From CAYWLQ01 sp964458775 (GTDB lineage: Bacteria > Myxococcota_A > Polyangia > JAAYKL01): a DNA stretch of 64,000 bases. Both the position numbers and the translations under genes were made by a program. The notes under the pieces are model-generated. The model worked only from the letters and a program-made list of their open reading frames with translations. It was not told where the DNA came from and ran no database searches. Positions 27,191 through 36,514 of the stretch are shown one piece after another; position 1 is the first letter of the stretch; each line of letters opens with the position of its first letter. The stretch covers positions 1-64,000 of the forward strand of contig CAYWLQ010000002.1 in assembly GCA_964458775.1 (NCBI GenBank), read 5' to 3'.

Positions 27191-27688
27191 TTATGGAGAA
27201 ACAGTATTATGGGGAGGATCTTTCTCTGTTATAATAAGTGGAATATCTGTCGGAATTGACAATTCTCTGTTGGTAAATTGTGTTGCTTTTTGAGGAATAT
27301 GTTCAGAATCTAGTTTTTTACGTATAAAGTAAACAAGCTCTTCAAAACAAAAAGGTTTGGGTACAAAACCTACAACTCCGGTATTAGCTTTTGCTAATTG
27401 AACCGGCGATAAATGATATGCAGACATCATTATAGTAATGGTTTTTGGAAAAGCCTCATGTATTTTGCGAGCCAGTTGCAAACCGTTCATTTCAGGCATC
27501 ATGAGATCAATTAAGACAGCGTCAAAGTGCTTTTTAGACATCAAATCAAGAGCTGAAACTCCGCTGGAAGCACCTTGGGCCTCAAATCCCTCCAGCTTTA
27601 GTCCTATTGCAAGAGAGTTCATTTCGTTAAGATTGTCATCAACTATCAATAGATTCCATTTTCTATTTTCAGAGTTGAAATCTTTCAT
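27191..27688 (-). CDS. Stand-alone response regulator receiver protein
   Basis: A 165-residue CheY-like protein. The receiver domain (about residues 12-128) shows the acidic pair in LLIVDDN, the phospho-acceptor Asp in AVLIDLMMPEMNG, Ser/Ala of the switch in MMSAYH, and Lys in VPKPF. No output domain follows; about 35 residues of unstructured tail remain. It must act through a partner. No histidine kinase is adjacent. GGAG lies 10 bases before the ATG. Confidence 0.9.
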   Translation of the reverse strand: MKDFNSENRKWNLLIVDDNLNEMNSLAIGLKLEGFEAQGASSGVSALDLMSKKHFDAVLIDLMMPEMNGLQLARKIHEAFPKTITIMMSAYHLSPVQLAKANTGVVGFVPKPFCFEELVYFIRKKLDSEHIPQKATQFTNRELSIPTDIPLIITEKDPPHNTVSP

Positions 27689-28020
27689 TTTATTGTATCT
27701 CCAAAGTTGTTAATACCCAAAACCGGATAATGTGTTATGCAAGTGACATGCCCAACAAGCAATAATTTGACATTGGAATAAAATGCGTCTGATAACCGTT
27801 AGTTGCATGCATTTTAATCGGACTGCAATTCGTCAGTTTATCATTTTCAACTTGCATGGTTGAAATACAATAGCTCAATCGTGCAATTTTGAATTTTGCT
27901 AATAACATTATTGATTAAATTAAATTTTCTGCTTCGAACTGTAATGATGTTGTTATAAAAACCTTTTAAAAAGGTTAGAATTCAACCTGGTAAATGTAGA
28001 TAAGAATTTATATAAACGTG
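27689..28020. other. Divergent intergenic region with a 17-bp palindrome
   Basis: Between the receiver gene and the kinase gene. Apart from an imperfectly centred palindrome (27960-27976) I see nothing definite. Confidence 0.4.
27960..27976. promoter_or_regulatory. Palindrome AACCTTTT-A-AAAAGGTT upstream of kinase
   Basis: An 8-1-8 perfect inverted repeat 45 bases before the kinase start. Position and size fit an operator; without a T-run it is not a terminator on the plus strand. Confidence 0.35.
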
Positions 28021-29343
28021 ATGATTGATAAAATTGGAAATTGTAAAGTACTGGAGGAAGTCGGTTCGGGCGGGATGGCGGTTGTTTACAAAGCAACACA
28101 AGAACCTCTTGGAAGAACCGTTGCGATTAAAGTATTGAAATCAAGTATTGCAAACGATTCTCAATTTGCGGAGCGGTTTGAGCGCGAAGCTCGTTTCATG
28201 GCAGGATTTCAGCACGAAAACATCATTAATGTACATGATTTTATCAAGCTTAAAGACACAATGTACATAGTCATGGAGTATGTTGAAGGGATTGATCTCT
28301 ATGATTTGTTAGAATCCGGAGAAGATCTGACAGTTGATATTTCGGCGATAATAACATTGCAAGTGGCGCGAGCCTTAAATCATGCTCATTTTAGAGGTAT
28401 TATTCATAGAGATATTAAACCCGCAAATATTATGATTTCCATTCAGGGAGATGTAAAACTTATGGATTTCGGCATTGCTCATGCCGATTCTCTGTCTGAT
28501 CTAACAGAAACCGGTACCGGATTGGGTACTCCCTCCTATATGTCTCCTGAGCAGATTTTAGGAGAAAAATTAGATTCACGATCAGATATTTGGTCGCTGG
28601 GTGTCGTATTTTATCAAATGCTTACCGGAAAAAAGCCTTTCCAAGAAGACTCCAGAAGGTCTGTCCTGCAAAAAATACGTCTGGAAAGATATATTCCTGC
28701 ACGCAAATTAAATCCCAAAGTTCCTCGTCAATTGGAGCGGATTCTATCGCAATGTATGGCAAAAACTCCGGCTGATCGATATTCTTCGATGCAGGCACTT
28801 ATTCATGATCTCGAAGACTACCTATCTTCACATGTTACTATCAATTACAACGCTTTTATGGTGCGATTCCTTGAGCGTAGAGGTGTAATCAGTGACATTG
28901 AAGCAGGTGAAATCCTATCCACAGGTGCTTCCCGAATAGATCCACTTCGTATGTTGAAAGAAGAGCGTAACGGACTTCAATCTATAGGTTTGTTTTACGC
29001 AATTATATTGGCAATAATGGTATTTGCCGGCATCGGAATACAACTGACAGCTTCTGATAACATACTTATTCAATCTGCTCCGTCAATGGGAGTTGCTCTT
29101 TCTCCATCAAAAGTCGGATACTTAAAAGTCGCGGTAACACCATGGGCTGATGTAAAAATTGACGGTGAAATATATACAACTACACCTCATGCTTTTCCTT
29201 TACCGCTCTCACCTGGAGTGCACTATGTAGAATTGATACACCCATCATTAAAATCCAAAAAAAAAGAAATTATTGTTGAAGCCGGTAAAACTATTGAAAT
29301 CATAGAACAACTTACCGAAAAAAGTGATGAAGATGGGAGGTAA
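28021..29343 (+). CDS. Transmembrane Ser/Thr protein kinase with PEGA-like domain
   Basis: A 440-residue kinase starting at ATG 28021 (a GTG directly precedes it). The kinase domain (about 8-270) is complete: GSGGMAVVY, VAIK, HRDIKPAN, MDFGIA, GTPSYMSPEQ. A transmembrane helix at about 321-342 leads to an extracytoplasmic PEGA-like domain (about 366-437; VTPWADVKIDGEIYTTTPH). Its end overlaps the start region of the following LysM gene, implying coupled translation and perhaps joint function in sensing the cell wall. Confidence 0.92.
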   Translation: MIDKIGNCKVLEEVGSGGMAVVYKATQEPLGRTVAIKVLKSSIANDSQFAERFEREARFMAGFQHENIINVHDFIKLKDTMYIVMEYVEGIDLYDLLESGEDLTVDISAIITLQVARALNHAHFRGIIHRDIKPANIMISIQGDVKLMDFGIAHADSLSDLTETGTGLGTPSYMSPEQILGEKLDSRSDIWSLGVVFYQMLTGKKPFQEDSRRSVLQKIRLERYIPARKLNPKVPRQLERILSQCMAKTPADRYSSMQALIHDLEDYLSSHVTINYNAFMVRFLERRGVISDIEAGEILSTGASRIDPLRMLKEERNGLQSIGLFYAIILAIMVFAGIGIQLTASDNILIQSAPSMGVALSPSKVGYLKVAVTPWADVKIDGEIYTTTPHAFPLPLSPGVHYVELIHPSLKSKKKEIIVEAGKTIEIIEQLTEKSDEDGR

Positions 29344-29347
29344 GGTT

Positions 29348-30280
29348 GTGAGATTCTATTTTATTTGTGGTGTCCTGTCAGTTGTTCTTTTTATTCTATC
29401 TGGTAATCGTGCAGAGGCCTGGACTCATATGGCGCATGCCGGAGAAACATTGGAGCAGCTTTCTGTTCGTTACTACGGTTCATCTGAAAAAACATTTGTA
29501 ATTAGAGCAGCCAACGGCTTTATTCATAGGGATGACGGTCGTCTTACTGACGGAGAACCTGTAGAAATACCTGAAATTATTTATTTGAAAATAGGTGCAT
29601 CGGATACTTGGCAAACTCTATCAAATACATTTTTGGCTTCGCCGACTCGTGCCTCGTTTTTAGCTGTTGTCAATGGTTTTGATGAATCTAAAATGCCTTC
29701 TGCCGGTACTATCATAAAGATTCCCTATCATTTGAGACATATCTTTGCGGCAAATGAAACATTAAAAGGAGTTATTAGTCTTTACTATAAAAACAGTGAT
29801 ATGGAAGAACAAATTGTACGTTATAATAATCCATCCAAGACAAAATATGTTCAAGGTGATGTGATTATTATTCCGCTTATGGATTTGGATTTTACTCAAG
29901 AAGAGAGAATAAGAGTTGATACTTTTAGGGCCAATCGTTACACACTCATAGATACCTTTCACCAGCGTTCAGCGGGTGACTTAGTGATATCCTTAAAAGA
30001 AGATTATGAAAAAGGGCGATATATACAAATGATAGAAAAAGCCTCTCGTCTATTGGGTCACGGTCGTTTGACAATACCTCAAGAGATAGGGCTCAATTAT
30101 CATCTGGCTCATGCCTATGTAGCTTTAAATGAACCCGAAATGGCGTTAAAGGCATTTAAAGAGGCTTTAACTCTTCAACCGGAAATGGAGTTGTTACCGC
30201 TGACAACAAGTCCAAAAGTTATGAGCATTTACAAACAAGCGAAAAAGGAATTGGACAAAAACAGGAAAACAAAACAGTAA
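29348..30280 (+). CDS. Exported LysM-domain protein with C-terminal TPR-like region
   Basis: A 310-residue exported protein. I choose GTG at 29348 because GGGAGG lies 7 bases upstream and a good signal peptide follows (MRFYFICGVLSVVLFILSG ... AEA). In-frame ATGs at 29327 and 29333 would overlap the kinase end. Three LysM-like units follow (about residues 28-180; for example HAGETLEQLSVRYYGS and FAANETLKGVISLYYKNS), which bind peptidoglycan glycan chains in known proteins. The last 90 residues are helical with a TPR-like motif (LNYHLAHAYVALNEPEMALK). The tight link to a PEGA-tailed kinase suggests a cell-wall sensing pair; inference. Confidence 0.85.
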   Translation: MRFYFICGVLSVVLFILSGNRAEAWTHMAHAGETLEQLSVRYYGSSEKTFVIRAANGFIHRDDGRLTDGEPVEIPEIIYLKIGASDTWQTLSNTFLASPTRASFLAVVNGFDESKMPSAGTIIKIPYHLRHIFAANETLKGVISLYYKNSDMEEQIVRYNNPSKTKYVQGDVIIIPLMDLDFTQEERIRVDTFRANRYTLIDTFHQRSAGDLVISLKEDYEKGRYIQMIEKASRLLGHGRLTIPQEIGLNYHLAHAYVALNEPEMALKAFKEALTLQPEMELLPLTTSPKVMSIYKQAKKELDKNRKTKQ

Positions 30281-30360
30281 TCTGCTAAGACAGATTTGAT
30301 TTGAATAAAAAGAATTTTGTTTTTGATAAATGAGTCTACTAATTTGTAATATTTATATCG

Positions 30361-30377
30361 ACACCGTATTTCGGTGT
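30361..30377 (+). other. Leader hairpin before the lipoprotein gene
   Basis: ACACCG (30361-30366) pairs with CGGTGT (30372-30377) across a 5-base loop, ending 9 bases before the AGGAG ribosome site of the next gene. It could stabilise the mRNA or end transcription of the LysM operon weakly. A second weak hairpin, AATCTG/CAGATT, lies at 30279-30296 right at the LysM stop. Confidence 0.35.
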
Positions 30378-30400
30378 TTGTGAACTAGGAGAAAAGACAA

Positions 30401-31204
30401 ATGAAAAGCGTTTTTAGAGCAACTCTTGCTGTTTTATTTTTTGTAATTGCAGGTTGTCATTCCGATGATTCAACAACCTATGATTTTAAAGGAGTGTGGT
30501 TATTTTCAGATTTGCCGGAAGTCTGCAGCCAGACACTTCCTACCAGTTTGGGGGGAGGAACTCTAAAATTTGAAACTATTCGTGTTCGAGTGTTCAGTAG
30601 CGAGACATCGGTAGATCCAATAAAGACAGTAATTGTTCCATGTTCTGACGGCTATTTTGTTGTAGAAGACTTAAACAGAGGTTCATATTTTGTCAAAGTA
30701 GAAGCTATGGCTGAGGACCCGGTTGAAACCCCCCCTACAATTGAAGAAAGCGATGCCGGTGATATAGATGATGATGCTGATAATTTTGTACCTGAAATTA
30801 GAGCATATTATCTAGGAACCAGTGTTGTGGTTGTTCCTAACAGCTATGACGAAGTTATTGAATTTGATATGAAAATAAACAAGGGTTCAATTGAAGTGAC
30901 TTGGGATTTTGAAGCAGGAAGCTGTGCCAGTAGTTGGAACAATGTGAAAAATGTTAATATTACACTTAAGGGAACTTCATCTCTCAACAGTCATGATTCA
31001 GGAAAACTTGCTTGTGATCAAGCAGGACAAAGCTATTTGTTTGATAAACTTAATTGGGATGTCTACACAATAACTGTTACAGGTTTTGATCGGGATAACA
31101 AAGAGACTCATATAGGAACTTTTGACAAACCTCTTGAGATTAGACCCGGAACAGAAATTTCAGGTAGGGACGGTATTGTCAAACTTGTTCCCATAGAGGA
31201 ATAA
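30401..31204 (+). CDS. Lipoprotein of unknown function
   Basis: A 267-residue predicted lipoprotein with a clear AGGAG ribosome site and a lipobox VIAGC after the signal peptide (MKSVFRATLAVLFF). The mature part looks like two similar beta-sandwich halves: each has a short Cys-containing strand segment and ends in a pattern like GSYFVKVEAMAED or DVYTITVTGFDRD, as in carboxypeptidase-regulatory or Ig-like domains. An acidic linker (EESDAGDIDDDADN) joins them. I do not recognise a family. Confidence 0.8.
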   Translation: MKSVFRATLAVLFFVIAGCHSDDSTTYDFKGVWLFSDLPEVCSQTLPTSLGGGTLKFETIRVRVFSSETSVDPIKTVIVPCSDGYFVVEDLNRGSYFVKVEAMAEDPVETPPTIEESDAGDIDDDADNFVPEIRAYYLGTSVVVVPNSYDEVIEFDMKINKGSIEVTWDFEAGSCASSWNNVKNVNITLKGTSSLNSHDSGKLACDQAGQSYLFDKLNWDVYTITVTGFDRDNKETHIGTFDKPLEIRPGTEISGRDGIVKLVPIEE

Positions 31205-31252
31205 ACCAAGTTACTTTTCAACAGTGTCAAATCGAATCAATAGAGGTTTTTA

Positions 31253-31903
31253 ATGACAAACAATCTCTGCCGCATTGCTGTGCTGTTGTCCGGCGGCGGT
31301 ACGACCATGATCAACCTTCACGAGCATATTTTGAGAGGTGAGGTTCCGGCCGCTATTGTTCATGTAGTATCAAGCAGGAAAAATGTATTAGGACTTGAGA
31401 GAGCAAAAGCTCTTGGTTATGAAGCTGAGGTGTTGTCGCGCAGTCCGTTTATCAAAAACAAGCAATTTGATGTTGAATCTTATTCTCAAGCATTGGCAAA
31501 ACTGCTTGAACCGCACAAACCGAATCTTATTGTAATGGCCGGTTTCATGACTCGATTGGGTCGTGCAATGACAGAAAAATTTGATATTTTAAACATCCAT
31601 CCTGCATTGTTACCGATGTTCGGCGGCGAGGGATTTTACGGTCATCATGTTCATGAAGCTGTGTTGGCAGCCGGAGTAAAATTATCAGGAGCAACAGTTC
31701 ATTTTGCCGATGCAGAGTATGATCGAGGGCCGATAGTCTTACAAAAGGCAGTACCGGTTTTGGATAATGATACTCCTGATTCTTTAGCTGCTCGTGTTCA
31801 AGAGTGTGAAAGAGTTATCTATCCCCAAGCAGTTAAGCTATATGCTCAAGGAAGGTTGTTGCGAGAGGGAAACAGAGTTCGGATTCTAGACTCTAAAATA
31901 TAA
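31253..31903 (+). CDS. purN: Phosphoribosylglycinamide formyltransferase
   Basis: A 216-residue GAR transformylase of purine synthesis, using 10-formyl-THF. It has the N-terminal LLSGGGTTM substrate loop and the catalytic Asn-His-Asp set: NIHPALLPMF, SGATVHFAD, and YDRGPIV. An inserted GGEGFYGHHVHEAV replaces the usual GLHAH region with conserved spacing. Other pur genes are not adjacent. Other formyltransferase-fold enzymes are less likely given the order of motifs. Confidence 0.92.
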   Translation: MTNNLCRIAVLLSGGGTTMINLHEHILRGEVPAAIVHVVSSRKNVLGLERAKALGYEAEVLSRSPFIKNKQFDVESYSQALAKLLEPHKPNLIVMAGFMTRLGRAMTEKFDILNIHPALLPMFGGEGFYGHHVHEAVLAAGVKLSGATVHFADAEYDRGPIVLQKAVPVLDNDTPDSLAARVQECERVIYPQAVKLYAQGRLLREGNRVRILDSKI

Positions 31904-32057
31904 ATAGTTTTCATCTCCAAAGTGGAAACTAGATAAAGCATCTTCTCACTAGAGAATTCCAAATCAGATACAATACACAATGGTCTTAGGATATGTGGTT
32001 TATTGCACCTATTTGCCGTCAAAAAAATCACCTGCATGTAGTTAAATGTATATAAAC

Positions 32058-32086
32058 TTGACACATGTAGGCAGATTGAATACAAA
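32058..32086 (+). promoter_or_regulatory. Sigma-70-type promoter for the PilZ gene
   Basis: A perfect -35 TTGACA (32058-32063), a 17-base spacer and TACAAA (32081-32086) as the -10, 30 bases before the PilZ start codon. Confidence 0.5.
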
Positions 32087-32116
32087 TAATATGGGTGCAC
32101 AACCTAGGAGGCAATC

Positions 32117-32503
32117 ATGTACAAGCGTTTTGAAATGCGCCGTAGTGTAGTCATTCCGGTGGAAATTACATCAACTTTGTGGGAAGGACCATGTTGTTTC
32201 TATGCAGGAGATCTAAGTCCCGGCGGTGTCTTTCTTCAAAGTGAAATGGAGTTTGAACCTGAAATACCGGTTATTTGTTCATTCAAGCTACATCGAGAAC
32301 ATTATGTTTACGGCAAGGTTGCTCGTTTAAATCCGATGCGAAGACGAACTGATCGCGGGGGACCGGGATTTGGTATTGAATTTATGTATACTACACCCAT
32401 AACCAGGCTTCGAATTAGAGAAGCCTTAAGAGGATTGCCTCCTCCTATTCCTTCAAGGAAGAGAGATAATATGAACAGCTTAGACAGAATTCCGCTAATC
32501 TAA
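32117..32503 (+). CDS. PilZ-domain protein
   Basis: A 128-residue single-domain PilZ protein. It shows the N-terminal RRSVVIPVE arginine pair and the DLSPGGVFLQ block corresponding to the [D/N]-x-S-x-x-G motif; both are used by classical PilZ domains to bind cyclic di-GMP. A GGDEF protein is encoded at 42-44 kb. It could be a c-di-GMP receptor for motility or surface traits; the exact RxxxR spacing is not fully standard (MRRSVV), so binding is not assured. AGGAGG precedes the ATG. Confidence 0.85.
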   Translation: MYKRFEMRRSVVIPVEITSTLWEGPCCFYAGDLSPGGVFLQSEMEFEPEIPVICSFKLHREHYVYGKVARLNPMRRRTDRGGPGFGIEFMYTTPITRLRIREALRGLPPPIPSRKRDNMNSLDRIPLI

Positions 32504-32555
32504 TGAAATTGCAGTTTGCTTGATCATATTGTTGTGGAGAGTTATAGGTTAATAC

Positions 32556-32855
32556 ATGAAAAGTTTGCATAGATTTGTTCATGTTATTCTAATAATAGGG
32601 CTTATTTTAGTCGGAGCAGCATTAGTTCCGCTTAAGTTATTTGATTCTAATGGTTTTTCACGTATTGAAAAACTAAGCCAAGAATTATCAGAACTTGAAG
32701 AAGCAAAAATTGAACTTCGAAGAGAAAATGAGCTTCTCAGAACTCAAATCCAAGCGTTTCATTCTGACCCCAATTATATCGAAAAAGTGGCAAGAGATGA
32801 CTTGGGTATGGTCGGTCCTCACGAAGTTGTGTATCAATTTCCTTCTACAAAATAA
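32556..32855 (+). CDS. ftsB: FtsB/DivIC-type septum initiator
   Basis: A 99-residue bitopic membrane protein: short cytoplasmic tail, one transmembrane helix (about 9-28), then a coiled coil (LSQELSELEEAKIELRREN) and the typical end segment with YIEKVARDDLGMVGPHE. This matches FtsB/DivIC, which links FtsL and FtsQ in the divisome. Usually near eno; here beside a PilZ gene. Confidence 0.82.
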   Translation: MKSLHRFVHVILIIGLILVGAALVPLKLFDSNGFSRIEKLSQELSELEEAKIELRRENELLRTQIQAFHSDPNYIEKVARDDLGMVGPHEVVYQFPSTK

Positions 32856-32996
32856 AAGAATCCTGACGTTAATTTAGTGCATCGGTTAACTTAATATGAA
32901 GATAACTTCGTTGACCGTCTTTATAATTTGATATTTATGAGTAAAGTGTTTGGATTCCTATTTGTTTAGTTAAGTTTTTCTTATGAGGAAAAGATA

Positions 32997-35900
32997 ATGC
33001 AAGATAGCAATAACAATTTTTGCGCTGTGTGTAATAAACCGATTCCTAGCGGAACGGATCTTTGTTCAGTATGTGCGTCAGAAGCTACTGCAAGAACCCA
33101 AACAATCGTATGTGGCAAGTGTCAAACACTAATGCCGATTGGAAGCAATATTTGCAATTGTTGTAATTCTCTTTTGGAGTCCTCTTCAAAACCGTCAGTG
33201 CCTCAATTGCCTGTTCCGAAAAGGGAGGATAGTCGTCATCATATTCCAAAACCGAGTGATAGTATGCCGCCTGTTCCTAAACGAACAGAAAGTATACCGC
33301 CTGTTCCCAAACGAACAGAAAATATGCCGTCGGTTCCAAGAAATACTGATAGCGTGCCGCCTGTTCCAAAAAGATCAGATAGTATACCGCCTGTTCCAAG
33401 AAGAACCGAAGCTAAAAATTCAGTTGAAAACAGTGCCAAAACTTATATTGTTGAAAACAATCAACAAATAAGTGCTGAAATGCAGAAATCAGAGCCTGTT
33501 TCTCGACCTTCGGATATACGAGCAACTGAACTTGGAATGCTTATTCAGTGTTTTGCCTCAACTGTTGAAAATAGTAAGGCAACGCAAGTTTTGGTTACAG
33601 GTGATGCAGGTATGGGGGTCAGTCTGGTATTAAAAACGTTGGTTTCCAGATTATCAGAGAAGCTTCCTAAAGGAAGAGTCTGTTTTTTGGTTACCAGAGA
33701 GTTTGATGAACCGTTTTTTCCTTTCTCCAGAGTTTTGAGAGAATTGTTTGCCAATGATTATCAATTGTCCGGAATGACAATACGTCAATCCATAAGTCAT
33801 AGAATCAGCAGGCTTCTCAAAGGTGAATCAACGCAGATAATAGCAGAAACCGCTCACATAATAGCTTATGTTGCGGGAGTTCCTTTTGAGGACAGTCCCA
33901 TTCTCGATTCTCTTCAAAAGGATCAAGACTTAATGTATATGCGGCTTAAAACTTCCCTTCTAAGATATTTTAGAGCTGAGCTGAAACAACAACCGTTTGT
34001 TTTGGTATGGGATGATGTTCATCGATTTCCTATTGATTCCAAAGCAGGACGATTATTTGTCGACATTTTTGGTTTGTTAAAGGACCTTCCTATTTTAGCG
34101 GTGTGCGGCGGGCGTTTAGAACTTTTGAAGATGATTGCTCCGGATAATGCTGTGACTGTAAGGTTAGAGCCGCTCAGCGATTCGGTAATGAGGCGTTTGT
34201 TTTTTGAGCTGCTTCCCAAGTTAACCAATCCTCCGGTACATTTAATTGAGGGTACTATAAAAAAAGCTGCCGGCAATCCGGGAACTCTTTATGAGCTTTG
34301 TTTGCTGCTTCAAGAATCCGGAGCGATCAATACGGAAGGGGAGGAATGGATAGCTGCTGACAATCCGCAACAAATCAATGAGATGTTATCGGACAGAAGA
34401 GACGCTTTGCGTGCTCGCTTAGACCAAATAGATCCAAGGGACAGAATGGTCCTCCAAACAGCTTCAGTTTTTGGCGATGTTTTCTGGGATGAGGCTATTG
34501 TGGCAATGTCTCGTCTTACCATTCGATTAAAAGACAATATACAGGCAGCTCAAATTTGGGCGGACGATGCAGATAGCTTGGCAATCTCTCATTCGATTGA
34601 AAGACTTGTAGAAAAAAAGTTTTTGGTTCGTTTAGATGAAACAGATGTTCCCTTTTCAGCTAAGTATGCATTTTCGAGATCTAATATCCGTGAAAAAATT
34701 GTTGTTACTATTGATGAGAAGCTTTGCCAAAGATATCATTTTCTTGCGGCAGAGTGGTTGCAACATATGGCTTCAAAATCTTCTCTTCCTTTATCAGAGT
34801 TAGAGGCAGTGCATTGGTTAGCGGCGGGTTGTTCTTTTCGTGCTGCTAAAGCTTGTTTTAGAGCCGCAGAATATGCAAGAGCCTGTTATCTTCATCAGCG
34901 TGCAATAGAGTTATACCAACAAGGGTTAGACCTTATCGAACCGGATGAGCGTTTAGATCGAATTGATGTATTACACAATCTCGGTTCTATCTATGAGTTA
35001 CAGGGTAAGTGGGAAGAAGCTGAAAAATGTTTAACAGAGATGTTGCGAAATGCTTGGATATTGGGTCATCGAAACAAAGCCGGAGCTGCTCTGAATAAAA
35101 TAGGCAGACTATATCGCTTGCGCGGAGACAGCATAGCCGGGCGGGCTTTTTTAAATAGAGCGATGACACTTTTTAAAGCAGTAGGCGATGAAAGAGGCAT
35201 TGCCTCATGTCTGTGTGATTTAGGAGATATCGCAAGGCAAGACGGCTCTTTTGAGAAAGCCTTTAATATGGTCAGAGAAAGTTTTGAGCTTCACCGCAAG
35301 CTGAAGAATCGTCGATCTATGGCTCTGTGCTTGCAAATTATGGGAAATATAGATTCAGCTCGCGCATTCTACGAACGAGCTGATCGATTTTTTAACGAAG
35401 CTTTAGAAATGCGAAGAAAAGCGAATGACCGAGGCGGTACTGCACAAACCCTACTATCGCTTGCTGCAATGGTATTTAATCAGGGAGATTTGCAAGGCGC
35501 AAAGAGCCGATTTGAGGCTGCTTTAGAATTAGCCCAGGAAGTAGGCGACCGGAGAATGGAAGCTCAAGCAAGAAACGGTTTGGGTGAAATATGTAGAGAA
35601 ACACGTGATTATCAGACAGCAGTTGTGCATTTTAAGGATGCCGAGGAAATTGCAAAATCTCAAAAAGACAGATTAATGCTTGGAGATGTATCTCGAAATC
35701 TAGCTGCAATAGCGGCAAAGTTAGGTGATGTAACAAAAGGTCGAAAATATGTAAATCGTTCAATGGATATTGCTAAGAAGCTTGGAGCCAAAGAAATGGA
35801 AGCCTTGGCCTACAGAGCGCTCGGTGAGTTGGAATCCAACACTATGTGGGATACTTCTAAAACTGACGGTCAAGATGAAGCCACAGAAGCCTTTCTAAGC

Positions 35901-36104
35901 GCGCTGCAAATTTTTCGTGCGCTGGGCAACGACTTGGAAACTGCCAGAACACTGCATGCTCTTGGAAAACGTATGCTGGAAAGGGGAGACATCTCTCAAA
36001 GTCACACAGTTCTGACAGAAGCAAGAGACATCTATAAAAAAATAGACCCCAAAATCAGCGAATCTATTGAGCGAACGATAATAGAGACATCCGGACATGC
36101 ATGA
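32997..36104 (+). CDS. Zinc-ribbon, STAND-like ATPase and TPR protein with lysine-less P-loop
   Basis: A 1035-residue cytoplasmic protein. Two zinc-ribbon units (C-x2-C pairs, residues 8-58) lead into a proline-rich region with five ten-residue repeats of the form PPVPKRTES (about 89-138), then an ATPase-like domain (about 180-440) and a long TPR array (about 590-1030). The P-loop reads GDAGMGVS at 202-209: the usual Lys is Val (codon GTC at 33618-33620), while the Walker B-like VLVWDDVH is kept. It resembles the ATPase-TPR centre of the regulator at 19.4-24.4 kb but has no kinase or DNA-binding end. The zinc ribbons also resemble that of the kinase at 10.0 kb. Probably a scaffold; nucleotide hydrolysis is doubtful. 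Confidence 0.85.
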   Translation: MQDSNNNFCAVCNKPIPSGTDLCSVCASEATARTQTIVCGKCQTLMPIGSNICNCCNSLLESSSKPSVPQLPVPKREDSRHHIPKPSDSMPPVPKRTESIPPVPKRTENMPSVPRNTDSVPPVPKRSDSIPPVPRRTEAKNSVENSAKTYIVENNQQISAEMQKSEPVSRPSDIRATELGMLIQCFASTVENSKATQVLVTGDAGMGVSLVLKTLVSRLSEKLPKGRVCFLVTREFDEPFFPFSRVLRELFANDYQLSGMTIRQSISHRISRLLKGESTQIIAETAHIIAYVAGVPFEDSPILDSLQKDQDLMYMRLKTSLLRYFRAELKQQPFVLVWDDVHRFPIDSKAGRLFVDIFGLLKDLPILAVCGGRLELLKMIAPDNAVTVRLEPLSDSVMRRLFFELLPKLTNPPVHLIEGTIKKAAGNPGTLYELCLLLQESGAINTEGEEWIAADNPQQINEMLSDRRDALRARLDQIDPRDRMVLQTASVFGDVFWDEAIVAMSRLTIRLKDNIQAAQIWADDADSLAISHSIERLVEKKFLVRLDETDVPFSAKYAFSRSNIREKIVVTIDEKLCQRYHFLAAEWLQHMASKSSLPLSELEAVHWLAAGCSFRAAKACFRAAEYARACYLHQRAIELYQQGLDLIEPDERLDRIDVLHNLGSIYELQGKWEEAEKCLTEMLRNAWILGHRNKAGAALNKIGRLYRLRGDSIAGRAFLNRAMTLFKAVGDERGIASCLCDLGDIARQDGSFEKAFNMVRESFELHRKLKNRRSMALCLQIMGNIDSARAFYERADRFFNEALEMRRKANDRGGTAQTLLSLAAMVFNQGDLQGAKSRFEAALELAQEVGDRRMEAQARNGLGEICRETRDYQTAVVHFKDAEEIAKSQKDRLMLGDVSRNLAAIAAKLGDVTKGRKYVNRSMDIAKKLGAKEMEALAYRALGELESNTMWDTSKTDGQDEATEAFLSALQIFRALGNDLETARTLHALGKRMLERGDISQSHTVLTEARDIYKKIDPKISESIERTIIETSGHA
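33263..33412 (+). repeat. 30-bp tandem repeat coding for PPVPKR-type decapeptides
   Basis: Five consecutive 30-bp units encode decapeptides of pattern (M/I/V)P(P/S)VP(K/R)(R/N)(T/S)(E/D)(S/N/A); a weaker unit (IPKPSDS) precedes them. PxxP-rich linkers of this kind often bind partners or act as spacers. Confidence 0.85.
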
Positions 36105-36154
36105 ATATACAATTCGACAGAATGAAATAGATTCATCAGTATAAGGAGAAGACT

Positions 36155-36475
36155 ATGAGCAGCGACAATCCGGAAGGAAAAGACCAAACCTCAAAAACAG
36201 GTGCCCAGTTTCAAATTAAAGTCGATGATGAAACCGCAAAGGGCAAATATTCAAATGTGGCAATAGTTCACAATAACGATGCGGAGTTTGTGTTTGATTT
36301 TGTTTTTATGGAGCCGCAAAGAGGGCAAGGCAGAGTGGTATCAAGAGTTATTGCTAACCCAAGAACTGCAAAGCGTCTCATGCTCGGCTTAAATGAGATG
36401 ATTGCAAATTTTGAGACACGATTCGGAGAAATCAAGTTACCGGCAGTTCCTTCTCCTAAGGGTACTTATCACTGA
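36155..36475 (+). CDS. DUF3467-family protein
   Basis: A 106-residue protein matching the DUF3467 pattern: an IKVDDETAKGKYSNVAIV start, the central EFVFDFVFMEP block, RVVSRVIANPRTAKR, and an amphipathic LNEMIANFETRFG end. The function of the family is unknown. AAGGAG lies 7 bases before the ATG. It follows the ATPase-TPR gene by 50 bases and may be cotranscribed; a terminator follows. Confidence 0.85.
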   Translation: MSSDNPEGKDQTSKTGAQFQIKVDDETAKGKYSNVAIVHNNDAEFVFDFVFMEPQRGQGRVVSRVIANPRTAKRLMLGLNEMIANFETRFGEIKLPAVPSPKGTYH

Positions 36476-36514
36476 CAAACGATTTTTTGCAAAGATGTGT
36501 TTGAAAACCTTAAG

